From contig NZ_QAJL01000003.1 in the NCBI RefSeq assembly GCF_003852525.1, positions 1,002,972-1,066,971 of the forward strand: 64,000 nt of DNA. Direction: 5' to 3'. The number at the start of each line of letters is the position of its first letter. Within the stretch, counting starts at the first letter, position 1. Shown here piece after piece: positions 45,467 through 53,977 of the stretch. A program made the translations under genes and the position numbers. This stretch comes from Pedobacter sp. KBW06. Its GTDB lineage: Bacteria > Bacteroidota > Bacteroidia > Sphingobacteriales > Sphingobacteriaceae. The notes beneath the pieces were generated by a model. That model was not told the origin of the DNA. It worked only from the letters and a program-made list of their open reading frames with translations, and made no database searches.

Positions 45467-46633
45467 TTAAACGTAAAAACCTGGCCTCGGAACCAGAATC
45501 CCTGGGTGTTTCTCCATTTCTTCTTCTACCAGATCTACCCCCAGACCTGGTCTGTCGGACAACTGTAAATGGCCATTGTTAACCATATTTCCAATCGGAT
45601 GGCTGATCACCTCGTCTCTCCAGGGCACATCATTAAACATAAACTCCTGTCTGAAAAAGTTCGGAACCGAAGCACAAACATGTGCGCTTGCCAGGGTAGA
45701 TAAAGGTCCGTTTGGATTGTGTGGTGCCAGCAAAACATTATAAGCCTCCATCATGGTTGCCATGCGTTTCATTTCTGAAGGACCCCCACAACGAGTAATA
45801 TCAGGCATCATGATGTCGCAAATATTCTTTTCTAAAACAGGTCTGATGCCATGTCTGGTATAGTGTCTTTCTCCTACACAGATCGAAACGTTCGATGGAA
45901 TTCTTTCCCTCATGGCCCGCAGGTTGTCGGCACTTTCAGGTCCGGCAGGTTCTTCATACCAGGTGATGTCCAGTGCCGATAAACGTTGCGCCATTTTTAC
46001 CGCAACGCGATAGTTTAACATGGCATGGGTTTCAATCATGATGTCGAACTCAGGTCCGACGGCATCACGTACTGCCTTGCTGACATTGAAAGCCAAATCC
46101 TGCTGTTCTGCTGTAAGGGTAAGGTTCGAAGACAGGTCTTCCCCATACAAGTAGTTCGTATGGGCAAAAGGATCAAACTTTAAGCCTGTAAATCCGGCTT
46201 CTTTAACCTTTAAGGCCTGGGCTGCATAATCTGCCTCATTGTGTCCGCCACCGGTAAACCAGTAATTGGCATAGAGTAAAATATCTTTCCGAAAAGCGCC
46301 ACCCAGCAGTTCATAACATGGCGCTCCCAATACTTTTCCTTTAAGGTCCAGTAAGGCCATATCTATACCACTAATCGCACACAGGCTGGCACCATAAGGG
46401 CCCATCCAGTTTAAATCACGGTAAAGCTTGGTCCAGATGAAATCTGTTTTCATCGGATCCAGGCCTATAATCCTTTCTCCAACATGTTTGGCCGCATGGT
46501 AGACAATCGGACTCCCCGGCCAGTTCGTTGCTTCTCCAACCCCGGTATGTCCGGTATCTGTATAAATCTTTAATAAAGTCCAGTTGTATTTAACCCCCTC
46601 TACCAGCCAGACTTTTACCTCAGTGATTTTCAT
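45467..46633 (-). CDS. Enolase-superfamily (mandelate racemase-type) sugar-acid dehydratase-like enzyme
   Basis: This is a 388-residue enzyme with a capping N-terminal domain and a TIM barrel. The base motif is KFD at about 152-154. Metal ligands are E201 in IETHA, E227 in YEEP and E255 in VGER. H305 sits in APHNPNGP and H203 is part of E-x-H. The His in the NP-x-GP motif and the E-x-H motif resemble galactonate-dehydratase-type enzymes, with Glu in place of Asp at the first ligand. It lies between GH2 and the SDR in one operon. The exact sugar acid is not predictable. Confidence 0.85.
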   Translation of the reverse strand: MKITEVKVWLVEGVKYNWTLLKIYTDTGHTGVGEATNWPGSPIVYHAAKHVGERIIGLDPMKTDFIWTKLYRDLNWMGPYGASLCAISGIDMALLDLKGKVLGAPCYELLGGAFRKDILLYANYWFTGGGHNEADYAAQALKVKEAGFTGLKFDPFAHTNYLYGEDLSSNLTLTAEQQDLAFNVSKAVRDAVGPEFDIMIETHAMLNYRVAVKMAQRLSALDITWYEEPAGPESADNLRAMRERIPSNVSICVGERHYTRHGIRPVLEKNICDIMMPDITRCGGPSEMKRMATMMEAYNVLLAPHNPNGPLSTLASAHVCASVPNFFRQEFMFNDVPWRDEVISHPIGNMVNNGHLQLSDRPGLGVDLVEEEMEKHPGILVPRPGFYV

Positions 46634-46655
46634 CAGTATATATTTGTTTTTTATC

Positions 46656-46726
46656 GGTTATGAAGCGATTATGATCTCGTGTTCATTTCGTTGTATGATC
46701 TTACAGATCATAATGGTTTCATTACC
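46656..46726 (+). repeat. Intergenic hairpin repeat, copy A
   Basis: The element begins GGTTATGAAGCGATTATGAT, preceded by a T-rich tract. The 22-base arms (46656-46677 and 46705-46726) pair at 19 positions plus one wobble, with the loop containing TGTTCATT. The inner 10 bases ATTATGATCT/AGATCATAAT are perfect. It lies between the enolase-superfamily and GH2 genes. Three further copies occur in this window, all in the same orientation. Confidence 0.8.
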
Positions 46727-46745
46727 ATATATTGTTTAGATCCTT

Positions 46746-49700
46746 TTATTTAGATCCCTCTAATTTAAGCTTAATTTTTCCTTTTAATTCAGAACCCATT
46801 TTTAAAGGCCTGCGTTCTTTGCTGTAATAACCCGCAAAGAAGCCATCAGAACCACCTCCATTTAACTCTGCCAGCAGAAACCTTGTTTTATTACCATCAA
46901 TCCAGCTTCTCGCACTTTGCGTTCCATCACTATAAACCGTGAGCCGCTCTCCTTTGTCGTTGCTCAATCCGGCATGATAAATATTGGCTTTGGTACTTCT
47001 GAAATCCCGGCTTCCCAAGTCATTTGCATCAGCAGACCAGGGGCCCACAGGAACCTGCAAAGGAGCTTCCACATATTTCTGATGCACCGGCAAGGCCCGG
47101 ATGTCTCCGGCAGTTCTGGCGATATCGTGTTCCGGATAAACGCTCCAATATCCTTTACTCGAATAATTTAAATGCTGGAAATCTGAGGGCAGTTCGAAAG
47201 CCAAGCCCCATTGTCTGGGATTGATGTTCAGCGTATCGGTCACCTTAAAATCGTATTCAATTTCAATCGTTCCATCTGCCAGAAACGTATAGTTAAAAGC
47301 ACCTTTCAGGTAATTGTAACTGCCTTCTACTTTAACATGAACCGACTCCTGATCTTTTGAGGCAGTCAGCGAACCCGTTTTCCAGTTCCCTTCCGGCTGA
47401 TATAAAATCGGCTTGATGTTTCGCTGATAATTGTTCCCAGCGATATGAGGTGCCCCACCATCATCGCCATTCATCGGAACCACCATCATGGCAATCCCGC
47501 CAAGAATTTTATGGTCAGTTACCAGGCCTTTATTTTTATCGAACGTATATTTTTGTGTGCCACGGCTCAATACAATCTGATCACCGGATTTCTTAAATTT
47601 AACGGCAACATTTGATTCCAGCGGGATGGCCATTCCTGCAGCAGAAAAAACCATTTGTTCTTCCTGGGTGATGAATCCCCTCGGGTCGGTAAAAGTGATG
47701 CCAACGACCTTCGCATCATCGGGTACCTGCAGTTCCAAATCCCCTGATGATCTTGCCGGAATATCCAGGCTTACAGACTTGGACACACCATCAACCGTAT
47801 ATCTGAGCTGCCCTTCCTTTAAATTGGCGAAGTTATACCTGTTCTCTATTTTCAGCAGCAGAATGCCATTATTTGGCCTCGCTTCCTTTAAATTACGAAC
47901 CACAAAAGGGGCGTACGATTTCCTTACAGAAATGAACTCCGGCTTCTCTCTTCTCCAGCTATCAAGAACAGCGCCCCATGGTCCATAGCCCACAATGGTA
48001 CTGTCCGGTTTATGAAAGATATCGTCAATCCCGGCCCAGATGGCACCACCCAGGCAAGCCTCATGCGTATACATTTTATCGTACATCTGGTGCAGCATCC
48101 TTCCCCAATCTACACGGACATATGGATCCGTTACTTCCTCCAGTCTGTTATAGGTCTGCACATGGCAATACTCCCCAAACAGCACCGGCCGGTCTGTAAA
48201 TTTATCGGTTTGCTCGGGCCCGCCCAAACCAGGATAATGAATATTCCTGATATCGGCCTTACTGCCCGCATTATTAAAGCCTCCATAAGTCTGGTCATGG
48301 AAAGCTGTAGGGCGCAATGGATCGTATTTTTTCACCTCCGCGTTTACTTTATCCCATAAAGGGCTCCAACGGGATTCATTGGCAATAGACCAGATGATGA
48401 TGGAAGGATGGTTTCGGTTTCCGCGAATATTCTCAAAATTAGCCCTTAGAAAATGAGGCAGAAATTCCGGGTTCAGGTAATTCCATTCTTTCCAGATCGG
48501 GCTGGCATGATGTTCTACCCAGGTAATTGCGGCTTCAGCCTCGACAAACATTCCTAAAGAATCACAGGCAGACAGGAATTCTTCTGAAGGGGGATAATGT
48601 GAAGTACGGATATAATTACAATTGGCATTTCTGAACAATTCGGCATCTTTCCGGTTCAATGCCACGCTCAGGCTTCTGCCGCCAAGCGCAGTCACATCAT
48701 GTCGGTTGGCACCATGTAACTTTATAGCTTTGTTATTGACGAAAAACTGGTTCCCCCGGATGTCAATCTGCCTGAAACCCATTTTTTGTCTGTTTTCCTG
48801 CAGGACTTTTCCTTTACTCAGCAACTGAGTGACTAAAGTGTAGAGATAAGGATGTTCTGTATCCCATTTTTCCGGTTGATTAACGGGGATGCTGAGGATT
48901 CCTTTCAGATCTGTCTTTGGACGAAGCCCTTTCTTTTCCATGGCATTTCCGCTGATACTGAGTTCCTTTCCTTGCGGGTCCAGCAATATAAATTTCAATG
49001 CAACATCTGCGGCAAGTTTTGATTCATTAAAAACCTGATAGTCGATATGGAGACTGGCATGCTGATAGTTTTTATCAAAGGTTACCTGAGGATAGATTTC
49101 ACCTATATTCAGTTCCGGTAATGCAGTTAAAGTCACCTTTCTCAGAATTCCACCTACAGTATGTGCGGCATATTGAGATACACAACCCAACTTATCGGAA
49201 ACCGTTAAACTCGCCACCTTTACTTCTATTTTATTTGTCCCTGCTTTTACCGCAGCACTGGCATCCATCTCAAAAATCACAAAGCCACCTTCATGCCTGC
49301 CGAGGGTTTTCCCGTTCAGCAGGACTTCACAATATGAACTTACTCCGTCAAAACGCAATTTGATCTTTTTGCCTTTCCAGTCGTCCGGAAGTTCAAAAGA
49401 AGTGGTATAAGAGGCCTGCGCTGCAGAATCTACATGATAACCCTGCATTTCCCATTCTCCTGGAACCTGAATTTTGCCCTGCTGTGTCTGATACTTAAAA
49501 TCCCAGGTCCCGTTTAAAGACAAAACAGGATATTTGACGTTTTCTACACGTACAGGAACCGGCGATAAGCGTTCCGGCTTAAAAGAGATGCTCCTGATCT
49601 TTTCTGCCAGGACATCCTGGTACACCAAAGGTTTTGACCCGGTAGACAAGATCTCCAAACGGCTCAGCGGAACATTTGCACCGGAAACTGCGATCAAATC

Positions 49701-50123
49701 GAACATAAACGCTCCATCCTGACAGGCAGCAGCCGGAATAGTGTAAGTGACCGTCAGTGCTTTCCCGTAAGGCAGTGCCAGGGAACTGCTCAGAACCTCA
49801 TGATCTGCCACGACTTTGACCTTGCGGTCTTTGGAATCAGAAAGATAGGTGACCCTCAGCTGATAACTGCTTTTAACATCAGCAACCTTAAATGGAATGG
49901 AGATCCTGCCTGCAAAGAAAATTGCCCTTTCTTTCGCATTGACCGGCAAGACATCGGCAGGAATTTCCTGTCGGGTATAAGTATAGGCCTGGCCTGTTTT
50001 GCTGAGCAGGCAATCTCCGCAATCCGACGCACTGTAATTTTGAACTGTTTTATACTCCTGACTGTAAGCGGCTCCCAAGCCGAACAGCAGCAGCATTGGA
50101 AGACAGCGTAATTGTTTTAACAT
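46746..50123 (-). CDS. Glycoside hydrolase family 2 (beta-galactosidase-like)
   Basis: This is a 1125-residue secreted or periplasmic enzyme with signal peptide 1-21. After an N-terminal extension (about 22-190), a sugar-binding jelly roll, an Ig-like domain and a TIM barrel follow. The acid/base Glu583 is in SIANESRW and the nucleophile Glu651 in VLFGEYCHVQTY. A C-terminal beta-sandwich domain (about 860-1125) resembles the small chain of beta-galactosidase. The substrate could be a beta-galactoside, beta-glucuronide or plant polymer fragment. It is preceded by the RraA-like gene and followed by the dehydratase gene, each with an intergenic hairpin repeat between. Confidence 0.9.
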   Translation of the reverse strand: MLKQLRCLPMLLLFGLGAAYSQEYKTVQNYSASDCGDCLLSKTGQAYTYTRQEIPADVLPVNAKERAIFFAGRISIPFKVADVKSSYQLRVTYLSDSKDRKVKVVADHEVLSSSLALPYGKALTVTYTIPAAACQDGAFMFDLIAVSGANVPLSRLEILSTGSKPLVYQDVLAEKIRSISFKPERLSPVPVRVENVKYPVLSLNGTWDFKYQTQQGKIQVPGEWEMQGYHVDSAAQASYTTSFELPDDWKGKKIKLRFDGVSSYCEVLLNGKTLGRHEGGFVIFEMDASAAVKAGTNKIEVKVASLTVSDKLGCVSQYAAHTVGGILRKVTLTALPELNIGEIYPQVTFDKNYQHASLHIDYQVFNESKLAADVALKFILLDPQGKELSISGNAMEKKGLRPKTDLKGILSIPVNQPEKWDTEHPYLYTLVTQLLSKGKVLQENRQKMGFRQIDIRGNQFFVNNKAIKLHGANRHDVTALGGRSLSVALNRKDAELFRNANCNYIRTSHYPPSEEFLSACDSLGMFVEAEAAITWVEHHASPIWKEWNYLNPEFLPHFLRANFENIRGNRNHPSIIIWSIANESRWSPLWDKVNAEVKKYDPLRPTAFHDQTYGGFNNAGSKADIRNIHYPGLGGPEQTDKFTDRPVLFGEYCHVQTYNRLEEVTDPYVRVDWGRMLHQMYDKMYTHEACLGGAIWAGIDDIFHKPDSTIVGYGPWGAVLDSWRREKPEFISVRKSYAPFVVRNLKEARPNNGILLLKIENRYNFANLKEGQLRYTVDGVSKSVSLDIPARSSGDLELQVPDDAKVVGITFTDPRGFITQEEQMVFSAAGMAIPLESNVAVKFKKSGDQIVLSRGTQKYTFDKNKGLVTDHKILGGIAMMVVPMNGDDGGAPHIAGNNYQRNIKPILYQPEGNWKTGSLTASKDQESVHVKVEGSYNYLKGAFNYTFLADGTIEIEYDFKVTDTLNINPRQWGLAFELPSDFQHLNYSSKGYWSVYPEHDIARTAGDIRALPVHQKYVEAPLQVPVGPWSADANDLGSRDFRSTKANIYHAGLSNDKGERLTVYSDGTQSARSWIDGNKTRFLLAELNGGGSDGFFAGYYSKERRPLKMGSELKGKIKLKLEGSK

Positions 50124-50172
50124 TATATTTTAAAGTTAGATTTTTTTCATTGGTACATCATTGTTTTTTAAT

Positions 50173-50233
50173 GGTAATGAAGCGATCATGGGCAGGTTCA
50201 TTAGATGTCTTTGTTTATCCTGCTTTCCATTAC
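50173..50233 (+). repeat. Intergenic hairpin repeat, copy B
   Basis: The copy begins GGTAATGAAGCGATCATGGG and follows a T-tract. Outer arms GTAATG/CATTAC (50174-50179, 50228-50233) and inner arms GCAGG/CCTGC pair around a loop with GTTCATT. The right end includes the RraA-like gene's stop codon. Same orientation as copy A. Confidence 0.68.
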
Positions 50234-50928
50234 ATAATCCCATAAGTTTCAAATGCCGCTTTGGCCGACATTCCTTCTTTGATTTTTTGAAAGACCACCT
50301 TCTCTCCCCTTGCTTTTTCAAAAGCAAGCCTGAAAATCTCTTCGGAGGCTGCTTTCGGAACAATACAAACCCCATCCCGGTCTCCAATCACATAATCGCC
50401 ATTCCGGATCAGCACCCCATTCATTTCTATAGGCGTTCTGAAGTCGATCACTTTCCCTCTTGGTGCCTGATCTTTCGCATAACTGCCATAAGAAAAAACA
50501 GGAAAGTTCAGTTCCAGAATCCCATTTGTATCGCGGGAATAACCATTGACTACTGCTCCCGCAGCACCCAGTTTAACCGCCCTCATGCTCATCAGTTCTC
50601 CCCATAAGGCATAGGAAGGGGCCGATCCGGTACAGATGTACACTTCGTTTTTCTTCAAATCATCCAAAGCCTCGAGCATCAATCCAAATGGCTTTTGTAA
50701 AACAGGGTTGTTTCCCTGCTCTGCAGACTCCACAACATCGGCTTCCAATACCGGCATTGCCTTACCTACAATGAGCATATCGCTTCGCAATGGCTGGACC
50801 TGAGGTGGCAAAAACTGGTTCAGGAAACCTAATTTGTCCATAATGTCGCCGATCACCGCAGTAAAAAGTTCTGCTTTTATAGAGGCAATCAGTTCCTCTT
50901 CGCTGGTAGGGTTGTGCAATGAGATCAT
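50230..50928 (-). CDS. RraA-like aldolase/regulator family protein
   Basis: This is a 232-residue protein of the RraA/HMG-aldolase family. Family motifs are GDIMDKLG, GAVVNGYSRDTNGI (the R-D pair of the metal site) and VIGDRDGVCIVP. Family members cleave 4-hydroxy-4-methyl-2-oxoglutarate or decarboxylate oxaloacetate, and others have unknown sugar-acid roles. It is the first gene of an operon continuing to GH2, dehydratase and SDR. It is divergent from the AraC gene with a candidate operator between, which suggests carbohydrate-acid catabolism. The exact reaction is unknown. Confidence 0.85.
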   Translation of the reverse strand: MISLHNPTSEEELIASIKAELFTAVIGDIMDKLGFLNQFLPPQVQPLRSDMLIVGKAMPVLEADVVESAEQGNNPVLQKPFGLMLEALDDLKKNEVYICTGSAPSYALWGELMSMRAVKLGAAGAVVNGYSRDTNGILELNFPVFSYGSYAKDQAPRGKVIDFRTPIEMNGVLIRNGDYVIGDRDGVCIVPKAASEEIFRLAFEKARGEKVVFQKIKEGMSAKAAFETYGIM

Positions 50929-50984
50929 CGGCTATATTTTTTAAGCAAGTTACCTGCTCTTTCTTGCGGGAACTCACCATCAAT

Positions 50985-51010
50985 TGCCCAAGGCTGACAC
51001 TATATTGTCA
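50985..51010. promoter_or_regulatory. Candidate AraC operator, copy 2
   Basis: This 26-base box in the divergent region between the RraA-like and AraC genes matches the box before the metallopeptidase-like gene at 22 of 26 positions, including an unbroken GCTGACAC core. It lies 56 bases before the RraA ATG and 40 bases before the AraC ATG, so it may serve both. Confidence 0.55.
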
Positions 51011-51050
51011 ATTATTTTGATTTATCAGAATAAAAAAGCAAATTAACCTT

Positions 51051-51917
51051 ATGCAACCACTTTTATTCGAAACTAAAACCGTTTTACATGAAAGCATCTT
51101 TGTAAAGGAGGTGAATGTAAAATGTCTGACCAATCCCTTACATTTTCACAACGAATATGAAATGGTATGGATGACTAAAAGTAACGGGCGAAGAATTGTC
51201 GGCGACAGTATTGAGAACTTTTCCGAAGGTGATCTGATCATTATGGGGCCGAACCTGCCTCATGTCATGTACAACGATAAAGAATATTATGAACCTGAGA
51301 GTGAGCGGGAGGTTAAAGCAATCGTGACCTACTTCCGTCTGGACTGGCTGAACGATAATTTTCTGGGCGCAAATGAGGTGGGCAAATTCAATGACCTTTT
51401 AAAAGACATCCAAAGAGGCATCCGTATTTTTGGAAAATCAAGAAACGAGGTCGTTGCCATTTTGAATGAGTTGCTCCTCAGTGCAGGATTGAGAAGAATT
51501 ATTCATTTGCTGAGCATTCTGGACTTGCTATCCGGTACAAAGGAATACGAATGCCTTTCCAGTACGGGTTATACCAATCCTCATAACCAGAAAGACGTTC
51601 AGCGCATCGATAAGATTTATAATTATGTAATGAACAATTTCACGCAGAACATCAGTCTGGAACAAACGGCTGCAATGGCCAATATGACCACGGCCTCCTT
51701 TTGCAAATACTTTAAAGGCAGAACACAAAAGACCTTTACCCATTTTGTAAATGAAGTCAGAATTGGATATGCCTGTAAGCTCTTGTACAACGATCACCTG
51801 ACAGTATCACAAATCTGCTTTCAAAGTGGGTTCAATAACCTGACCAATTTCAACCGGAACTTCAAACGTTTCATCCGGATCAGCCCTTCCGACTTTAAGA
51901 AAAATTTAAAACCATAG
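51051..51917 (+). CDS. AraC family regulator of the catabolic operon
   Basis: This is a 288-residue regulator. The cupin-like N-terminal domain has PLHFHNEYEMVWM and SEGDLIIMGPNLPHVMY. The AraC HTH domain (about 188-288) has LEQTAAMANMTTASFCKYFK and VSQICFQSGFNNLTNFNRNFK. It is divergently transcribed from the RraA-led operon, with a shared operator candidate in between. Such genes usually activate adjacent sugar-use genes in response to the sugar. The inducer is unknown. Confidence 0.9.
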   Translation: MQPLLFETKTVLHESIFVKEVNVKCLTNPLHFHNEYEMVWMTKSNGRRIVGDSIENFSEGDLIIMGPNLPHVMYNDKEYYEPESEREVKAIVTYFRLDWLNDNFLGANEVGKFNDLLKDIQRGIRIFGKSRNEVVAILNELLLSAGLRRIIHLLSILDLLSGTKEYECLSSTGYTNPHNQKDVQRIDKIYNYVMNNFTQNISLEQTAAMANMTTASFCKYFKGRTQKTFTHFVNEVRIGYACKLLYNDHLTVSQICFQSGFNNLTNFNRNFKRFIRISPSDFKKNLKP

Positions 51918-51964
51918 CCATATTCCCGGTCATTATTTTTCATCCGTAGATATTGTCTTTTATT

Positions 51965-52035
51965 GGTGATGAAGCAATCATGATCTTTTGCTCATTTCGT
52001 TAGCTGATTTCAAAGATGGCCATGCTTTCAATTAA
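51965..52035 (+). repeat. Intergenic hairpin repeat, copy C
   Basis: The copy begins GGTGATGAAGCAATCATGATC and is preceded by a T-rich tract. Its stem is more degenerate (TGAA-GC paired to GCTTTCA and GATC.. to GAT..), but the loop CTCATTTCGTTAGC still matches copy A. It lies between the AraC gene and the three-gene module. Confidence 0.6.
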
Positions 52036-52118
52036 TTTCCCCGGAATAAGAGCTGCTTAAATAAATCGGTACATTATATTCGTTTTTTGTTATTTTTAAC
52101 GACAGATAAACATCAGCT

Positions 52119-52829
52119 ATGAGCGAGGAACCAGAAAACAATTCTTTTGGAATTTTAAGAAGTTTAAAGAAACTAATCTTTGAAGACAGCCCGGAACCAC
52201 AAACTTCTGCTACACCAGAAGCCCCTGCACCTCCGGTTATACCAAATAAAACAGCTGAACCTGTAACGAAGAACCCCCAAACAAATCTAACACAAAACAC
52301 TTCTGATTTACCGGCAACAGATGTAAAGCAGATGAAGTTAAAAGTATTGGAGATCCTGGAAAAGATCAACCAGCCGGGAATTGATTTTTTTGAAGTATGG
52401 AATGCAGCAGCAGAAATGGGCAGTGTAAATGCAGGAACCTTAAAGGCCGCATTTACCTCTTTAAAGTACGTTGATAAAACCCTGGACAAAGAGAAGCTCA
52501 GCAGAACCGGACAAAATTATGCCACTGAACTAAAGAAAGTAATTGACAAAGAGACCGCCGCTAAACAGGCAGAAAAACAAAGTATTGAGCAAAGCCAGGT
52601 AAAAGAAAAAGCAAGCCTTACGGCAGAGGTACAGCAGATCGAACAAAGCATCCTGGAACTTCGTGAAAAGCTCAGCTCGAAACAAAAGGACCTGAATGAA
52701 ATCAACAGCAAATATGAACCTCAGCTCCTGGATATTGATAACAAAATTGCGGTTGGCAATACTGCCGTTATCGAAGTTGTAGCCGATATTCAAAACGCCC
52801 TTAACATAATAGAAACCAATATAAACTAA
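52119..52829 (+). CDS. Coiled-coil protein of a three-gene membrane module
   Basis: This is a 236-residue soluble protein with no signal peptide. It has an acidic start, a Pro/Ala/Thr-rich linker (about 25-65), a helical domain (about 66-140), and a long coiled coil (about 140-200, rich in Lys/Glu/Gln). I do not recognise a named family. It is the first gene of a tight module: the PspA-like membrane gene starts 10 bases later and the actin-like gene 28 bases after that. It is probably a cytoplasmic partner of the membrane proteins. Function unknown. Confidence 0.7.
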   Translation: MSEEPENNSFGILRSLKKLIFEDSPEPQTSATPEAPAPPVIPNKTAEPVTKNPQTNLTQNTSDLPATDVKQMKLKVLEILEKINQPGIDFFEVWNAAAEMGSVNAGTLKAAFTSLKYVDKTLDKEKLSRTGQNYATELKKVIDKETAAKQAEKQSIEQSQVKEKASLTAEVQQIEQSILELREKLSSKQKDLNEINSKYEPQLLDIDNKIAVGNTAVIEVVADIQNALNIIETNIN

Positions 52830-52839
52830 AAACTCTCCT

Positions 52840-53949
52840 ATGGAAAACAAAAGTCAATTCGTAAATATACCGGCAGAACTGAAGAGTCAGCTCCCTATAT
52901 TTCAGGTGCTCGGGGATCATTTACCCTCGCAGCTTCAAACGCCGGAAGCAAAGAAAACCATTTCCAGCATCTTCTTCTGGGCCCTTATTTTAGGTGGTGC
53001 CTTTGCCTTCTTCAAATTCCTGCCCATCATGCTGGAATATGCGGCGAAAAGCATCCTGCTTGTAATTTTCAGTATCATTTTAATTGTCTTGTTGTTACTG
53101 GCCCCAAAAATCATTGCATTATTACATCGCCTTGGAACCATCCTGATTTTTAAAGGAGAGAAAGCCATCATCCGTAACAACCCGATCGAAACTTTACGAT
53201 TGTTATCTAAAGATGCCAAGGATACCCTGAAGCGTGTAAAGGATAAAATAGCAAATGTAGATGGTGTCCGTATCGACATGATTCAAAGTGGTGAAACCGC
53301 ACAAAAAACAGCTGAAGAAAAGTATACCTATGCAAAACGCTTTACAGTAGAAGCAGCCAACCTGGACGAAAAAGGAAAACAGGAAAGCAGTAACAGCAAT
53401 ACAGAGAAAGCAAATGAATATGCCAGGGACGCTAAAGAAACCCGCACAAAAGCATTTTTATTGGGTAAAGAGGGCGAAGCGGAAGAGCAAAACGCAAGAA
53501 GTTATGTTCAATATGCCAATCAGTTTGCGAAAGTTTTAGAAGTATTGAAAGACAATGAAAGTGCAGCCAGAATCTATGTCAGCACATTGGACAGCAGCAT
53601 TTCCATCATCTCTAAAAAACTGGAAGCCACTCAAAAAATGAAGAATGCAACAGAAGGTCTTGCCGAAGTCTTTAACATCAAAGACGGATGGGTATTCCAG
53701 GAAGCAATGGACGCGGCAACAGGCGCGATCAGCCAGAACATTGCATCGATCCGTTCCAATCTGGACTTCCTTGACCAGAACAACAACATTACCGTTGGTG
53801 GTGCGCCTTCACAAGGTGAACTGGAAGAGTTCATCAAAAAAGTAGACGAACGCAACCTGAAAATGCTGAACGTAAGCAAAATGGCGGATTCCTATTATGA
53901 CCTGAAACCGGAAGAGAAAGTAGACAAAGGTTTCTCCTTATTAGATTAA
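52840..53949 (+). CDS. PspA-like membrane protein, two transmembrane segments and long coiled coil
   Basis: This is a 369-residue protein. Two hydrophobic segments (about 43-64 and 70-90) anchor it, then a long Ala/Lys/Glu/Gln-rich helical region (about 112-330) resembles PspA/IM30-type coiled coils. It differs from classical PspA, which lacks transmembrane segments. A short C-terminal tail follows. The middle gene of the module, it is 10 bases after the coiled-coil protein and 28 bases before the actin-like protein. I infer a membrane-bound scaffold; no function is known. Confidence 0.7.
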   Translation: MENKSQFVNIPAELKSQLPIFQVLGDHLPSQLQTPEAKKTISSIFFWALILGGAFAFFKFLPIMLEYAAKSILLVIFSIILIVLLLLAPKIIALLHRLGTILIFKGEKAIIRNNPIETLRLLSKDAKDTLKRVKDKIANVDGVRIDMIQSGETAQKTAEEKYTYAKRFTVEAANLDEKGKQESSNSNTEKANEYARDAKETRTKAFLLGKEGEAEEQNARSYVQYANQFAKVLEVLKDNESAARIYVSTLDSSISIISKKLEATQKMKNATEGLAEVFNIKDGWVFQEAMDAATGAISQNIASIRSNLDFLDQNNNITVGGAPSQGELEEFIKKVDERNLKMLNVSKMADSYYDLKPEEKVDKGFSLLD

Positions 53950-53977
53950 TCAATAAAACCAAAATACAAACAAGAAC

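Noticed and set aside
50136..50387. 83-codon frame inside the RraA-like gene
   Set aside because: Lies in another frame of the RraA-like gene and runs into the hairpin repeat; no support as a gene.
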